Shown here: positions 39,501 to 48,632 of the stretch, piece after piece
How positions within the stretch are numbered: position 1 is the first letter of the stretch
Layout: every line of letters begins with the position of its first letter
Source of the DNA: Coturnix japonica
Taxonomy: Eukaryota > Chordata > Aves > Galliformes > Phasianidae
Direction: 5' to 3'
Assembly (NCBI RefSeq): GCF_001577835.2
Contig: NC_029516.1
Span: forward strand, 104,274,981-104,338,980
Length of the DNA: 64,000 bases
The notes under the pieces: generated by a model
What the model saw: only the letters and a program-made list of their open reading frames with translations
What the model was told of the DNA's origin: nothing
Databases searched by the model: none
Translations under genes and position numbers: made by a program

Positions 39501-42500
39501 TTGGAGTTCACTGCCTGCAAAAGGGCTCCCTGCCACCACCTGAGTGAGAGCAAGGAGAAGCAGGGTCACTTGCAGCAAGGACAGCAGCTTCTGCCAAGAG
39601 GGAAGCAGCTTGGCTCTGCCCTGGTGGACAAGGAGCAGCCAGCAGCTTTGCCCATGGTGCTGCAAGCCCGTGAAGAGAACAGCATCCCCAGGGGTGAGAC
39701 AGGTGCCGGCATGCTCAGCCATGCTGCTTCCTCCTCAGGGCTCATGGCATCAGCCTCTGGAGCATCTACTCACCAACAGGCGTGCCAGCAGTGTCTGAGG
39801 AGTCAGCAGTGGGCCTGTGGGGAGAAAGAAATGCTGAGTGAGATGCCAAGACGCTCCATGCCCTGCCGCATGCACCTCTGCTGTCCCTTCTAGGTGCTAA
39901 CACAGGTCAGCAGAGCTCACTGGGGAAGTTTCTGCTCCTACCTTGAAACATGGAGTTGAGGAAATGGGGATCCAGTTCTTCTATGTCCCGCACTGTCAGG
40001 TCCCCTCTCTCAGCCAGGGCTTGGACACAGCGGGAGACTGGGATCAGCATGCCGGTGTACTGGGCTGGCACCACATACAGCAGCAGCAGCGGCCACAGGA
40101 GCTGTAGGGAACGAGGCAGTTGAGCATGTCAGCATTCCTGCCTCTGCTCAGAGATGAAGAGGACTCTGTGAATTTCCCTGAGCCTTGTGTGCTTCAGAGC
40201 ACGTTAGGAGGACAGTCCTGGGGTGCTGGAAGGGGTGAGGAACACACAGTGTGAAGGCAAGGAGTGGCAGAAGTGCAGATTGTGACTTACTTTGGTGATC
40301 CCTCTCACAGAGACATCCAGTGACCCCAGGATGTCCATACACAGCTCTTGGAGATCTGCTTCTTCCTGGGCTTCCTGGGCAGAAAGGTCTCCGGCTGCCT
40401 GCACAACAGTGTTGTTGGAACACTGCTTACTCTCAGTTCTCAGGAGCCTCTCATAAGCTCAGGTGTGGCCCCACTGGTGTTTCTGTGCCAGCCTCTGAGC
40501 AGCACGGGTCTTCCAAAGGAAGATGCTGCCCACTGTCCTTACCCTTCTTCCCGTGGTGCGGCTGAACTCACTGAAGATGTGCCCCACCACATCCCAGGAT
40601 GAGCAGCTCCAGGCATTAACACTGAGCACATCCTTGATGAAAAGCAGAACGGCCCTCCTCACCTGCCAGGAGTCAATGGTAGGTTTGATTTTTTATTTTT
40701 TTTTTCCCCTTTGGGCACACACAGAGACACCAAGAGCAGAGGAGGTGAAGGCCAAGCCAGTTGCCCCTGAGACTTAGCCAAGAGGGAAACTGCTGTGGGC
40801 ACAAGGATAGGCTCCCCTTACCTGATAGAACACAGCACTGGTGATGGCCAGAAACTTGTCCTTGGGGATGACAGTCTCAACGCCCTTTAAGGCCTCCAGG
40901 AAGATACTGAGGCTCTGCAGGAGATCAGGAGGGGAAGAAAGAGCTGAAGCCACATCTAGCCACTTGGGAGCAGAGAAACTGATTCCCAATAGTTTGTCTG
41001 CTGGGAGAAGATCCTGCACAAGTGTTCTGGTTTGTGCCCCTCCCAGCAGCACTAAGAGAGTCTCTCTGCTCTCAACCGAGTCTGTTTGGGCATCCTTTGC
41101 TGGCATTTCCCACCCAGCAGCCCTCTTCTCCCCCATCAGATGCAACTGGCCATGGTCCCCCTGGCTGTTAGCACAAAGCTCCTCATCCCCAGTTGTGGGA
41201 GCGGGATTGTGGAACTCAGAGACGACTCAATGTGAGTTAGCAACTGAGTACAACTTTATTATGGCGTGAACAACCTTTTATATCACCCAGCTGCAGTTGT
41301 GGCATAATACAATTGGATAACCCAGACATGGCACAACAAATGATTGGCTGCCTTCCACCCCCAACTAAACAGTTTAACAATACCCTGACACCATGACAAC
41401 TCAAGACCCTTGCCGCCTGGTCCCCACTCCTCTGCTTCTCTAGGTCTTCTCACAAGGTCCTTATATCCTTGAAGCCATCATGTCCTCCCTGTTCTCTCAA
41501 CCAACTCCCCAAACCCAGTGACTCCTGGCTCCCTTCTGGCCCTGTCCAGGTTGTTCCTTCCTTGACTGAAGAGCTGAGGAAGCCTCAGACCTCCCTTGAA
41601 CACTTATTCCTTCTTCCTTTCTCCCAGGGCTCCCCACCTTCTGCTTCTGTCCTATTGACCTGTCTTGTCATTGGCCCTACATCCATGCAGAGCCCTACAC
41701 AACATCTCACCTTGGTCCCCCTGCAGGTGTCTTGGACCTCCTGATACTGGTGCACAAGCCAGAGGAGCTGCTCCCAGACATGCTCTTGGTGCAGCTCCTC
41801 TTGCAGGAGGACAGCCATCATGGCAGCCACAGCCCCGAGGATGGTCTGTTTGTCCTGGAGAGGGATGGCAGAGGCCCAGAATCAAAGACTGAAGGTCTGC
41901 CCTTCCTACAGAGAGGGCTTTCTCTTTCCCTTCCTCATATCCCTGTACCCAGCAGGAGATGGGCTCGCTCTGGAGGGCAGGCAGGTTTTCCCCACACCCT
42001 CATCTCCAGCTCTCCCTGCCACAATGCTGTGACATGCAGCTGGTCCCTGGCAGAGAGATCCAGCCCCAAGCACAGAGCCAGTTCAGGGCCCTTTGCAGAG
42101 CCAGCCCACTCCTTCTCGTCACCCCTCTGCTCTCAGCCTGCTGGGCACAGACAGAGCTGCCAACATGGATGTCCTCACTGCCATCCCGGGCTGGGAATGC
42201 AGCAGTGCTCACCTTTTCCTCCTTGCAGTCCTGCCAGTTCCTCAGCACAGAGCAGAAGAGCTGGTAAAGATTCTCACAGATCTGCTCTTTCTCTATGGCA
42301 GGCCAGGGGCATTGCTGTCCAGAGGACAAGTGAAACTTGACTCCTTCTGACCACTGTTTCACAACTGAAAAAACAAAACAAATAAATTTTGCAGCTCAGA
42401 GGGACCGCCTGCTCCTGTGCCCTTAAGACTTCCTTCTTGAAGAGCAACCAACTCTCTTGGACCCCTTTACTCGCTAAGACTGAATGCCAGGGGACTCCCC

Positions 42501-43354
42501 CTACTAATCTATTGAACAATTCAAAGTCTGCCTTCGCCTCCCCTTGGAAGGGCTAAGCCACCACCGTCCGCCAGCAGAACACCAGTGTGGGCAGGCGGCT
42601 CCCTTTGCCTTTGGGAGTGACCCCTCACCTGGGCTGCTGTCAGGTCCTGGGACACCTCTGCCAGCAGCCGGTTCACCACTCCACATGGCGGGCGGCCGTC
42701 ATCATCTTCCCACAAGACGCTCTCCAGCTCGCAGTAAACCTGCACTCGGTCACCCTGGGGACAGGGATCAATCATGATTTTCTTTGCCCTTGTTCCTGGG
42801 GAGCCGCCCACTGCCACCCATCACTGTGCCGATGAGCTTCTGGGGCCTGGCACCCATGGGACCGTGGCACTGGGCCAGGGCAAGGACTGATGCTTGGATG
42901 TCCCCAGCTCACCTCCTGGTCTTGCAGGCGCTGCAGCAGCAAAGTCACGGCACAGGCAGGGACAGGGCTTGCCTCCCTGCCTCTGGCCTCGCGACGTGTA
43001 CATCTGGGCATGCAGCCCACACAGGCAAAGAGACCTGGAAGGAAAGAGCAGAGCTGCTGGTGTTGCTTGGAGCCAGGGCCGAGCATCCAGGCAGCTCTGG
43101 GAGGAACGCTCCTCCAGCCCCACGGAGTGGGATGGGCTGTGCTGGTACGTGTGTGGTCAGCAGGGAGATGAGAGAGAGCCTTCCTGTTGCAGGGGTACTG
43201 GGGAAACCATGGTGGGCAGCTGCACTCAGCAGAGCAAGGTCCATGCTGCTAGCATGTTCTGAACGGATATTGGTGTCACACATGTGCTCAGGCAGCATCA
43301 CTGTGTCAGGAGAGGTGGAGGGACCTCACCTCGAAGGGCTCTCAGCCGCTTCAT
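36428..43354 (-). CDS. MROH (maestro HEAT-like repeat) family gene, 18 exons, shortened
   Basis: Eighteen minus-strand exons assemble into one protein of about 675 residues, read from the ATG at 43354. Family marks include RVQVYCELESVL and VVNRLLAEVSQDLTAAQ near the N-terminus, EHVWEQLLWLVHQYQEVQDT, VRRAVLLFIKDVL, DILGSLDVSVRGITK, RCVQALAERG, EEANAEEPSQ, ESNFHTVLDTLNMFASKLCK and KLKPSLGSKDMCDMLALCC. MROH proteins are chains of HEAT-like alpha helices, usually 1500 residues or more, with little-known function; several are testis-biased. Most exons have consensus GT/AG sites and compatible phases, and all are open. From memory of the family, exon blocks are missing between 42629 and 42353 and between 40822 and 40662, a linker exon is missing before 36563, and the C-terminal exons are absent. 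It is a shortened paralogue or a young pseudogene. The exact MROH subtype (MROH1/2B-like) is not certain. Confidence 0.85.
37353..37475 (-). CDS. MROH-like exon 17
   Basis: 41 codons, DLQNKLALVQSITDFSSAF, HAVGDSACFNPSLKGKLLEI, ending LM. Acceptor CCTCAG, donor ATG/GTGAGT, leaving in phase 0. Confidence 0.88.
37696..37851 (-). CDS. MROH-like exon 16
   Basis: 52 codons, MELGSTRAHATRSALILAHG, SLALRASKEQLLTHLEGD, IVGSILLLYSCSCQ. Acceptor CATGCAG, donor CAG/GTGAGA, phase 0. Confidence 0.88.
37987..38109 (-). CDS. MROH-like exon 15
   Basis: 41 codons, GMISLLSHAAESNFHTVLDT then LNMFASKLCKGQNAKISILK. Acceptor TGTGCAG, donor AAG/GTAAAG, phase 0. Confidence 0.9.
38288..38404 (-). CDS. MROH-like exon 14 (left edge uncertain)
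   Basis: SFLYKALGTVLGACKEVL then HVQEKLLQHLEEANAEEPSQ. Acceptor CATGCAG is good. At the left, where relatives splice after EEPSEAQ, there is no consensus GT donor. The nearest in-phase GT follows ATGAAT a few codons further on and is weak. The exon end is therefore approximate, and this junction may be impaired. Confidence 0.75.
38692..38799 (-). CDS. MROH-like exon 13
   Basis: 36 codons, FLRASLETMEDEAWTEALS then CELSRWLSSSPSSSGEK. Acceptor CCAACAG, donor AAG/GTGGGT, phase 0. Confidence 0.9.
38952..39004 (-). CDS. MROH-like exon 12
   Basis: A 53-bp exon: completes the split Gly, then KDESVPDSAEWENRLLK. Acceptor CTGTGCAG, donor AAG/GTACAG. Returns to phase 0. Confidence 0.88.
39410..39539 (-). 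CDS. MROH-like exon 11
   Basis: VVAGSPFAGSELQAAALLLM then QNLHRAVGAMWAAEIPLLLQ and CLEG. Acceptor ACTCAG, donor AAG/GTAAAG, leaving in phase 1. Confidence 0.9.
39774..39814 (-). CDS. MROH-like exon 10
   Basis: A 41-bp exon completing the split Gly codon, then PLLTPQTLLARLL. Acceptor CCCACAG, donor TTG/GTGAGT. It returns the frame to phase 0. Confidence 0.85.
39942..40101 (-). CDS. MROH-like exon 9
   Basis: LLWPLLLLYVVPAQYTGMLI, then RCVQALAERGDLTVRDIEE and LDPHFLNSMFQ. Acceptor CCTACAG, donor AAG/GTAGGA. It leaves in phase 1, matching exon 10. Confidence 0.9.
40291..40398 (-). CDS. MROH-like exon 8
   Basis: 36 codons, AAGDLSAQEAQEEADLQE then CMDILGSLDVSVRGITK. Acceptor TGTGCAG, donor AAA/GTAAGT, phase 0. 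Confidence 0.9.
40543..40662 (-). CDS. MROH-like exon 7
   Basis: 40 codons, VRRAVLLFIKDVLSVNAW then DVVGHIFSEFSRTTGRR. Acceptor CTGGCAG, donor AGG/GTAAGG, phase 0. Confidence 0.9.
40822..40914 (-). CDS. MROH-like exon 6
   Basis: 31 codons, SLSIFLEALKGVETVIPKDK then FLAITSAVFYQ. Acceptor CTGCAG, donor CAG/GTAAGG, phase 0. In longer relatives several exons follow before VRRAVL. Here the next exon lies only 159 bp downstream. Confidence 0.88.
41194..41454 (-). mobile_element. Solo-LTR-like fossil of an endogenous retrovirus
   Basis: On the minus strand a segment of about 260 bp starts TGTGAGAAG and ends CCCACA. In order it holds a CCAAT box, a TATA-like GATATAAAAGG and an AATAAA signal, the U3-R-U5 layout of a retroviral LTR. 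No internal viral sequence is seen next to it. It lies in the intron between MROH-like exons 5 and 6, in the same orientation as that gene. No clear target-site repeats were found, so the ends are approximate and the family (possibly an avian ERVK-type) is unproven. Confidence 0.55.
41711..41854 (-). CDS. MROH-like exon 5
   Basis: 48 codons, DKQTILGAVAAMMAVLLQEE then HQEHVWEQLLWLVHQYQEV, one of the most recognisable MROH segments. Acceptor CTCCAG, donor AAG/GTGAGA, phase 0 at both ends. The following intron (40915-41710) carries an LTR-like fossil. Confidence 0.88.
42213..42353 (-). CDS. MROH-like exon 4
   Basis: 47 codons, WSEGVKFHLSSGQQ to SVLRNWQDCKEEK. With the start at 42353 (acceptor AAACAG) it joins exon 3 in frame. 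The stronger-looking acceptor TTTTTTCAG just upstream (exon edge 42364) would put an immediate stop in frame after exon 3, so that site fits only if the missing upstream exons were once present. Donor AAG/GTGAGC. Confidence 0.7.
42629..42754 (-). CDS. MROH-like exon 3
   Basis: 42 codons, GDRVQVYCELESVLWEDDDG through SQDLTAAQ, the conserved N-terminal HEAT-like block of the family. Acceptor TCCCCAG and donor CAG/GTGAGG. Phase 0 at both ends. In full-length relatives the next exons encode an EVKTAASDVLVAL-type block, which is not found here. Confidence 0.85.
42913..43034 (-). CDS. MROH-like exon 2
   Basis: Encodes GLFACVGCMPRCTRREARG then PVPACAVTLLLQRLQDQE. It is Cys/Arg-rich at the start and helical at the end. 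Acceptor CTTCCAG and donor GAG/GTGAGC are both consensus. It enters in phase 1 from exon 1 and leaves in phase 0. Confidence 0.75.
43330..43354 (-). CDS. MROH-like exon 1 (start codon)
   Basis: Coding part of the first exon, beginning MKRLRALR. The donor is CGAG followed by GTGAGG at 43329-43328 and the phase is 1. The frame is open further upstream to about 43420, but this ATG resembles the short basic N-terminus of avian MROH-like proteins, so I chose it. Any 5' UTR lies to the right. Confidence 0.6.
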
Positions 43355-43434
43355 CACAGCCGGATATTGCCAGACAGACACAGTGCTCTCTCTGGGTCCT
43401 CTTCCTACACGTCCCACAGGAGACTAGCCAGAAA

Positions 43435-43760
43435 TTACATGAGGGGAAGAAACTCTTCAGAAGAACCCCCTGGGGCCTGCTTGCTGAAACGCTTCCTGGC
43501 TTTCTCCCATCCCCTGCAGTGACTGGACAAGATCCTGATATCAACGGTCATACTATGAACCACCTCTGAACCCATGGTGGTGACTATCTCTCTTGCTTTC
43601 TATAAAGACTTCTTCTTTTATCTCTGTTCTATCACCTGTCTTTCTTTCCCCTCTCCCTAAGTAACTAGGACTTCTAATAAACTGGATGGGCTAACATTTG
43701 ACCCGTTGTGTCTTAATCTCACTGTTGATTATACATATACTAAAAGAACCTTCTTTCCCT
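43435..43760 (+). mobile_element. Probable LTR-derived segment
   Basis: The plus strand carries a TATAAAGA element near 43601, an AATAAA signal near 43675, and a following pyrimidine-rich stretch ending in TCTTAATCTCAC-type sequence, which suggests a retroviral LTR of the avian ERVL kind. Ends are fuzzy and no internal region is seen. It lies immediately upstream of the MROH-like start, in the opposite orientation. Confidence 0.35.
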
Positions 43761-43799
43761 CCTATAAATTGGAGCTTAAGATCAGTGCATCCCTAAGAG

Positions 43800-44372
43800 T
43801 AAGAAATTGGGGAAAGGTGGCAAGAGGCCTGCGGAGATGAGCAAGGAACTCATGGATAAACTAAAAGGAAAGAAGAATGTCCGTGAACAGTGGAAGAGGG
43901 CCTTTCCACCTGGGAAGAATATAGGCATGTTCTCAGTGCCTGTAGGGATGCAACGAGGAAGGCTAAGGCCCTCTTGGAGTTAAACCTCACAAAGGCAGTA
44001 AAGGGTAACAAGAAAGGTTTTTTTTAAAGTATGTCAGCAGTAAAAGAAAGACTAGGGAAAATGTGGGATCCCTACTAAATGAGGTGGGTGCCTTGGTAAC
44101 AGGGGATGCTGAGAAGGCAGAGATTCTGAATGCCTTCTTTGCTTCAGTCTTTAATGCTAAGACTAGCCCTCAGGAATCCCAGGCCCTGTAGGGAAGAGAG
44201 AAAGCTGGGGGAAAGGAAGGCTTCCCCTTGGTTGAGGAGGATTGAGCCAGAGAGCATCTAGCCAAAATTTATGCACACAAATCCATGGGCCTTGATGGGA
44301 TGTACCCACACATGCTGAGAGAACTGGCAGAGGTGATTGCTGAACTGCTCCCTATCATCTTTGGAAGGTCCT
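43800..44372 (+). mobile_element. CR1 LINE ORF2 internal fragment
   Basis: Sense CR1 coding DNA from between the endonuclease and reverse-transcriptase domains. Recognisable pieces encode LNAFFASVFNAKTSPQESQA, with a preceding EQWKRAF-like stretch and SMGLDGMYPHMLRELAE (the P-D-G/xHPRxLRE region). Neither the CR1 5' end nor the 3' tail is present. Frame breaks show that it is old. Confidence 0.85.
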
Positions 44373-45064
44373 GACAAACAGATTTTGATTGATAATTTGA
44401 CAACGGGTAGTAAGATTGTGTTTATTATTTTAAAGATAGAAGGTCCTTTCTGTAGGAGTTGTGCTTTGCTGCCATAATTAAGGAGAACAGCACACCTAAA
44501 GTTTTATATAGTGGGCATGGCACTGTCAAGAACACAGCTGTAACTATAAGAAATGCTTGAAACAGAAGCTTGATGCCATGTATTTCAGTTATAAAGCCTG
44601 ACATCTGCAGTACACCCATTATTTACTACAGCACAGGGTCCTCTAAGGAGTTCAGCCTCCAGGAAGGGTGTTTTTCCAGGATCCCTTTAGCAGTGAAACA
44701 CTATTAGAGCACTGTGACTCCTACAGTGCTACTAACCTGCAGAACATCACTTATGTAGTAAGTCAGAAGAGAAGTTCACGTTTCAGTGGAAAGCCACAGC
44801 AAATGGCAGTCACAGCATTAATTCCTATCTATGCTTTGCTGCCCTTAACATCTCACCCATACATCCCAATTAGGTGCCTCTCAGGGCCACAGCCATGCTG
44901 TGGGATAGAAGGAAAGCAATGTAAATTGGAATGCAAAACCTTTTGGTGTCTGGAATAGAAACACACCATTTGCAGTTACAAGATGAGGTAGAAATTGGTG
45001 AGGTAGTATCAAATTTGTAGCAGTTGTCTTCATTAAAATATGCTGTTAAAGTCTTCTGTGATCT

Positions 45065-45081
45065 TTATATATATATATATA
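45065..45081. repeat. (TA)n microsatellite
   Basis: Short perfect run of TA dinucleotides. Confidence 0.8.
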
Positions 45082-45320
45082 AAGAAACTCCCCTAAGATC
45101 TTTTTTCTTGGCACTCCCAAGTACTATGGTTTGAAATATAGCTTCAGTAATGTTCTTTACTCCAGTCAAGTACTGAGAATACACAATTCTCAGTACTCCA
45201 CTGGACATAAATAAGGAGATTAAAAGGTTACTGATAAATTTTGAGAATTTTAAGGACTTGAAGAGCATTCAGGCCCTGCTTATGAGGCTAAGAAAGAAAT
45301 ACAGGAAGAAAAATACTTAC

Positions 45321-45390
45321 TGTGTAAGCACTTTTTATAGGTCAGGATTATCTTCTGAGCCTTAAGCATTTGCTTGCGCATCACTTTAGC
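45321..45390 (-). other. Candidate orphan exon, lysine-rich helix
   Basis: A 70-bp minus-strand segment with acceptor ACGGTTAGCAG and donor ACA/GTAAGT. The open frame reads AKVMRKQMLKAQKIIL then TYKKCLHS, a basic amphipathic-looking helix. I do not recognise the protein, and no partner exon was identified. It could be chance. Confidence 0.22.
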
Positions 45391-47254
45391 CTGCTAACCG
45401 TGGAGAAAAGGGGAAGAAGGCAAGTAGCTGACTCCCACTTTTCTTTCCCTGGAACTGACTCACTGCACAGCCCTTAGTCCTGGAGGCTGCCTGGACAGAA
45501 CTCCTGCTTAGAGCAGAATGCTTGGGGCATTGACTCGGTTTGCTCGAACCTTGACTGGCAGAGTTGAGAACAAAGCCCTGGGCAGCCCCTACCAGCAGCC
45601 ACCACAGAACGGGGCCAACATTGGCCTCCACACACTGCAGGTCACAGATGCCTCTGAATGAGTCTCCCAGGAAGGTATATATCCTTTCCCTAAAGGATCA
45701 GAGAAGGTTAAGCCCAACTTTCCGTCTTTTACAGCACCCTTCAGGATGTTTCTCCACCTCTGTAGGCCATGTAAAGCATGAATTTATTTGAAGACATTGC
45801 CTTGGGAGTTCCTCATGCCTGGCCCTTCCTAAGCTACAGAGGAGTTGGTCCTTCTGATTATGCACAGAAATGTTCTTTGCTAGATTACGTTTTGAGTTTG
45901 AAGTGGCAAGAAATTCAGCCTCCAGTGCACTCATAGAGTCGCACTTTCACTGTCAGAATTGTGTTTTACAAACACAGCTTTCTTTACACAAAATTCATAG
46001 CTTTACTCTGCTGTTGTCCTGATAGAAATTATGCACAGACCCACTAGTATAGTTGCAACTGATTTCTGGCAGGGAAATCAATAAACAAGTATCTGTCAGA
46101 TAAACAAGACAGCTTATTCAAGGAAAAGCACGCCCACACTGAGAATTAGAGGCAGATGTACAAATGGAGGAGCAATTTACTTCAAGATTGATTTTCCACT
46201 GTACTTTCAAGTGTGGCTGCCTGAAGTTAGATCCTCAAATCTACTTTCTGTCACACAGACAAGTGACCTGGTATTCAGAAGAGCTCTGCATTTAAAATAT
46301 TCCCCTCAAAACAGCTTACTCTTCAGTCACTACTGACGCTTTCAGAAATTCTGCGAGACAGACCTTTCTTTATCAGGTCTTCATAGAACTTTAACCCAGG
46401 ATACTTTAAAATGAAAGGTGCCAAAGTTATGGAGAATGAAAAATACAAAGGGTTCTTTTAATGGCTACAGATCATCACCAAAAAAAAAAAAAAAGAACTT
46501 TATATTGAATAAAACCAGCATTTGCCAGGCTTATGGCTGGTTGGTTGCTAACAAATTTGTATACACACACACACAGATGTTCAAGCAGGACAAGTGGCCT
46601 GGAGCAGCAAGTGTGAGAAGTGCTGACTTCTGGCTTCTTCCCTGCTCTGGGGCACCGGTCAGAACAAGGGCACTGCTATGGAAAGGGGAACATCATCTGG
46701 GATGTTCTGGCTCCTTGCCTGGAGAAGCAGTGATGCTGCTCTGACATGACTGGGGTCACCAGTTTGCTCTTTAGCTGCTAATGTGATGGTGCTCACGCAT
46801 GTTGCCCTTCATTTCAGACTTCTAGCACTGTCACAGCTTGATCCTAAGAAAATATGATAGAGTGCACTGCAGATTGTTTCTGCACAGTGATTTTTGAATG
46901 GTAAACTCATCCTTTTAATATAGTTTTACTTGCTGCTGCTTGAATACAATGAAGGAGTCTGTCTCCCTGCTCTGCTTATCATTTTGTTGTGTTGTGTTGG
47001 TTTTTTTTTAAGTCATGTCTGACCTTGTTCATGCTATTTTGTTTAGTGGCCTTGAGCTTAGCTTTAATCTTAAATAAAAGCACAAGAAATGCTACGTTTT
47101 CAAAGACAGAGCTGAAAAGCCATTGACAGCAAATATTGTAATACTTTTATTCTGCTTTACTGAACTCTTCTACTTGTTAGGAGCTCTGATTCCACCGAGC
47201 TAACAAGGTTATCAGATTATGTGTCTATTGTCTTGTTATGACTTCCTTGGCTGA

Positions 47255-47480
47255 GTTCCCGCAGTAAACAATGCTGATGGGATGTTTTGTTCAAGTAGCA
47301 GAGTGGGAGGCAGCGGGAGGGAGGGGAGCAGCGCGAGGATGAGGGTCATGGAACTGTCAAGGCCTCCGCAGTGGTGGCGTGGCAGGGAGCGCTACCTGCG
47401 GTCAATATTAATCAGCCTTCAGCTTCATGTGCTCCTGTTAGTTGCTGAGAGCCTGTGGCAGCAGAGGAGCTGGCGCTGAG
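47255..47480 (+). promoter_or_regulatory. CpG-enriched GC patch, possible promoter or enhancer
   Basis: About eight CpG in about 220 bp, within DNA that is otherwise very CpG-poor. It holds GTAAACAA (forkhead-like) near 47263, a G-quadruplex motif, and an open frame beginning MRVMELSRPPQWWRGRERYL. A donor-like AAG/GTAAAT lies downstream at 47577-47578. No known first exon was recognised, so this is inference from composition. Confidence 0.3.
47305..47326 (+). other. G-quadruplex motif
   Basis: Four G-runs of three or more with loops of 7, 1 and 1 bases satisfy the usual G3N1-7 pattern. It lies inside the CpG-enriched patch. Confidence 0.65.
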
Positions 47481-48137
47481 TCTGCAAAGCATCCTTACAG
47501 GGTAACAGAGGTGCAAGCAAGCGGGACTTTGCAGACATTGTTGAGGCTGACACATGCTGAATGTCTTTAAAAGAAGGTAAATAAAATGATTTAATGGCAA
47601 TGAACTGATGCATTAGCTTGAGAATACATTTCCGCTCGCACCATCACATGCCAGAGTGCTCAAATTACAAGAGTAACAGTTTAAATAACAGTTTAAAAGG
47701 GCACATCATTGTACACTGCCTTCTCTCCTCTGTGTTAATGATATGCATTCAGATTTCCTTTAAGCCATGTTATAGACGTGCTGCTGATTTAATTAATGCA
47801 TGCCACCATTGCTATTAAAATCACCATGGATGCCAGGGCAGCAGCTGCACGTTTGGAGGACTTGCACCAGCATCATGCCAATTGGCTGGTAATTCTGGTC
47901 ACTTTTTAGACTGTCATAGTAGTCTGAGAAACAGAAAATGTGTATGGTATGGTATTGGTATGTAATATAGAAATAACAGCCCTACCTAATGGGACTATAG
48001 CATAATTTACAGCAAAATCTAACGTTATATTTTTCTTGAATGCTATACATGGAAAAACACAAGATCTCATGGAAACCCTTCTTCTCATTTCTGCTCCAAA
48101 CAATTTTCAAGCAGCAGAGACAGAGGGAAAGAAGATG

Positions 48138-48632
48138 ATGACGGAACCATAGAATATCCCAAGTTGTAAGGGACCCACAAGGATCATCGAGTCCAACTTC
48201 TGGCTCCACATGGGACCACTGAAAATCTGGACCCTATGTCTGAGAGTGTTGTCTAGACTCTCCTTGAACTCTGGCACTCAGGGCTGTGCCCACAGCCCTG
48301 TGCATCCCGTTCCATGCCCACCGCCCTGTGGTGCAGCCCCTTTCCCTGACCCCCAGCTGCCCCTCCCCTGACACAGCTCCATGCCGTTCCCTCGGGTCCT
48401 GTCGCTGTCACACAGAGCAGAGCTCAGCGCTGCCCCTCTGCTCCCTGTGAGGAGCTGCAGCTGCAATCAGGTCTCCACCAGCTCATCTGCTTTGCTCTGA
48501 GCAAACTAAAGGACCTCAGTTGCTGCTCATATGTCTTCCCCTCTAGACCCTTTGTAGCCCTTCTTTGGATGCTCTATGAAAGTTTTATGGCCTTACACTG
48601 TGGTGCCCAGAATGTACATCCAGACATGCCTG
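48138..48632 (-). mobile_element. CR1 LINE 3' region, older subfamily
   Basis: Antisense CR1. The plus strand has accatagaatatcccaagtt (tail side), GGGACCCACAAGGATCATCG, the GC-rich CCCTGACCCCCAGCTGCCCC block and ACACAGAGCAGAGCTCAGCG, then the coding C-terminus to about 48632. The GC-rich 3' part differs from the other copies and indicates a separate CR1 subfamily. Diverged. Confidence 0.88.

Larger units (their letters stand above)
44373..48137. other. AT-rich DNA with a GC/CpG-rich patch near 47.3 kb
   Basis: No recognised protein gene. It contains a TA microsatellite (45065-45081), an exon-like segment (45321-45390), a poly-A run (46478-46494), a short AC repeat (46561-46575) and the CpG-richer block at 47255-47480. 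Confidence 0.5.

Noticed and set aside
42784-43569. 261-codon plus-strand open frame
   Set aside because: Antisense to MROH-like exons 1 and 2 and the neighbouring LTR-like DNA; no domain or motif.
47342-47479. Signal-peptide-bearing small protein starting MELSRPPQWW
   Set aside because: The hydrophobic stretch (SILISLQLHVLLLVAE) is suggestive, but the frame stops after about 45 codons and no homologue is recognised. It is kept only as part of the CpG patch.
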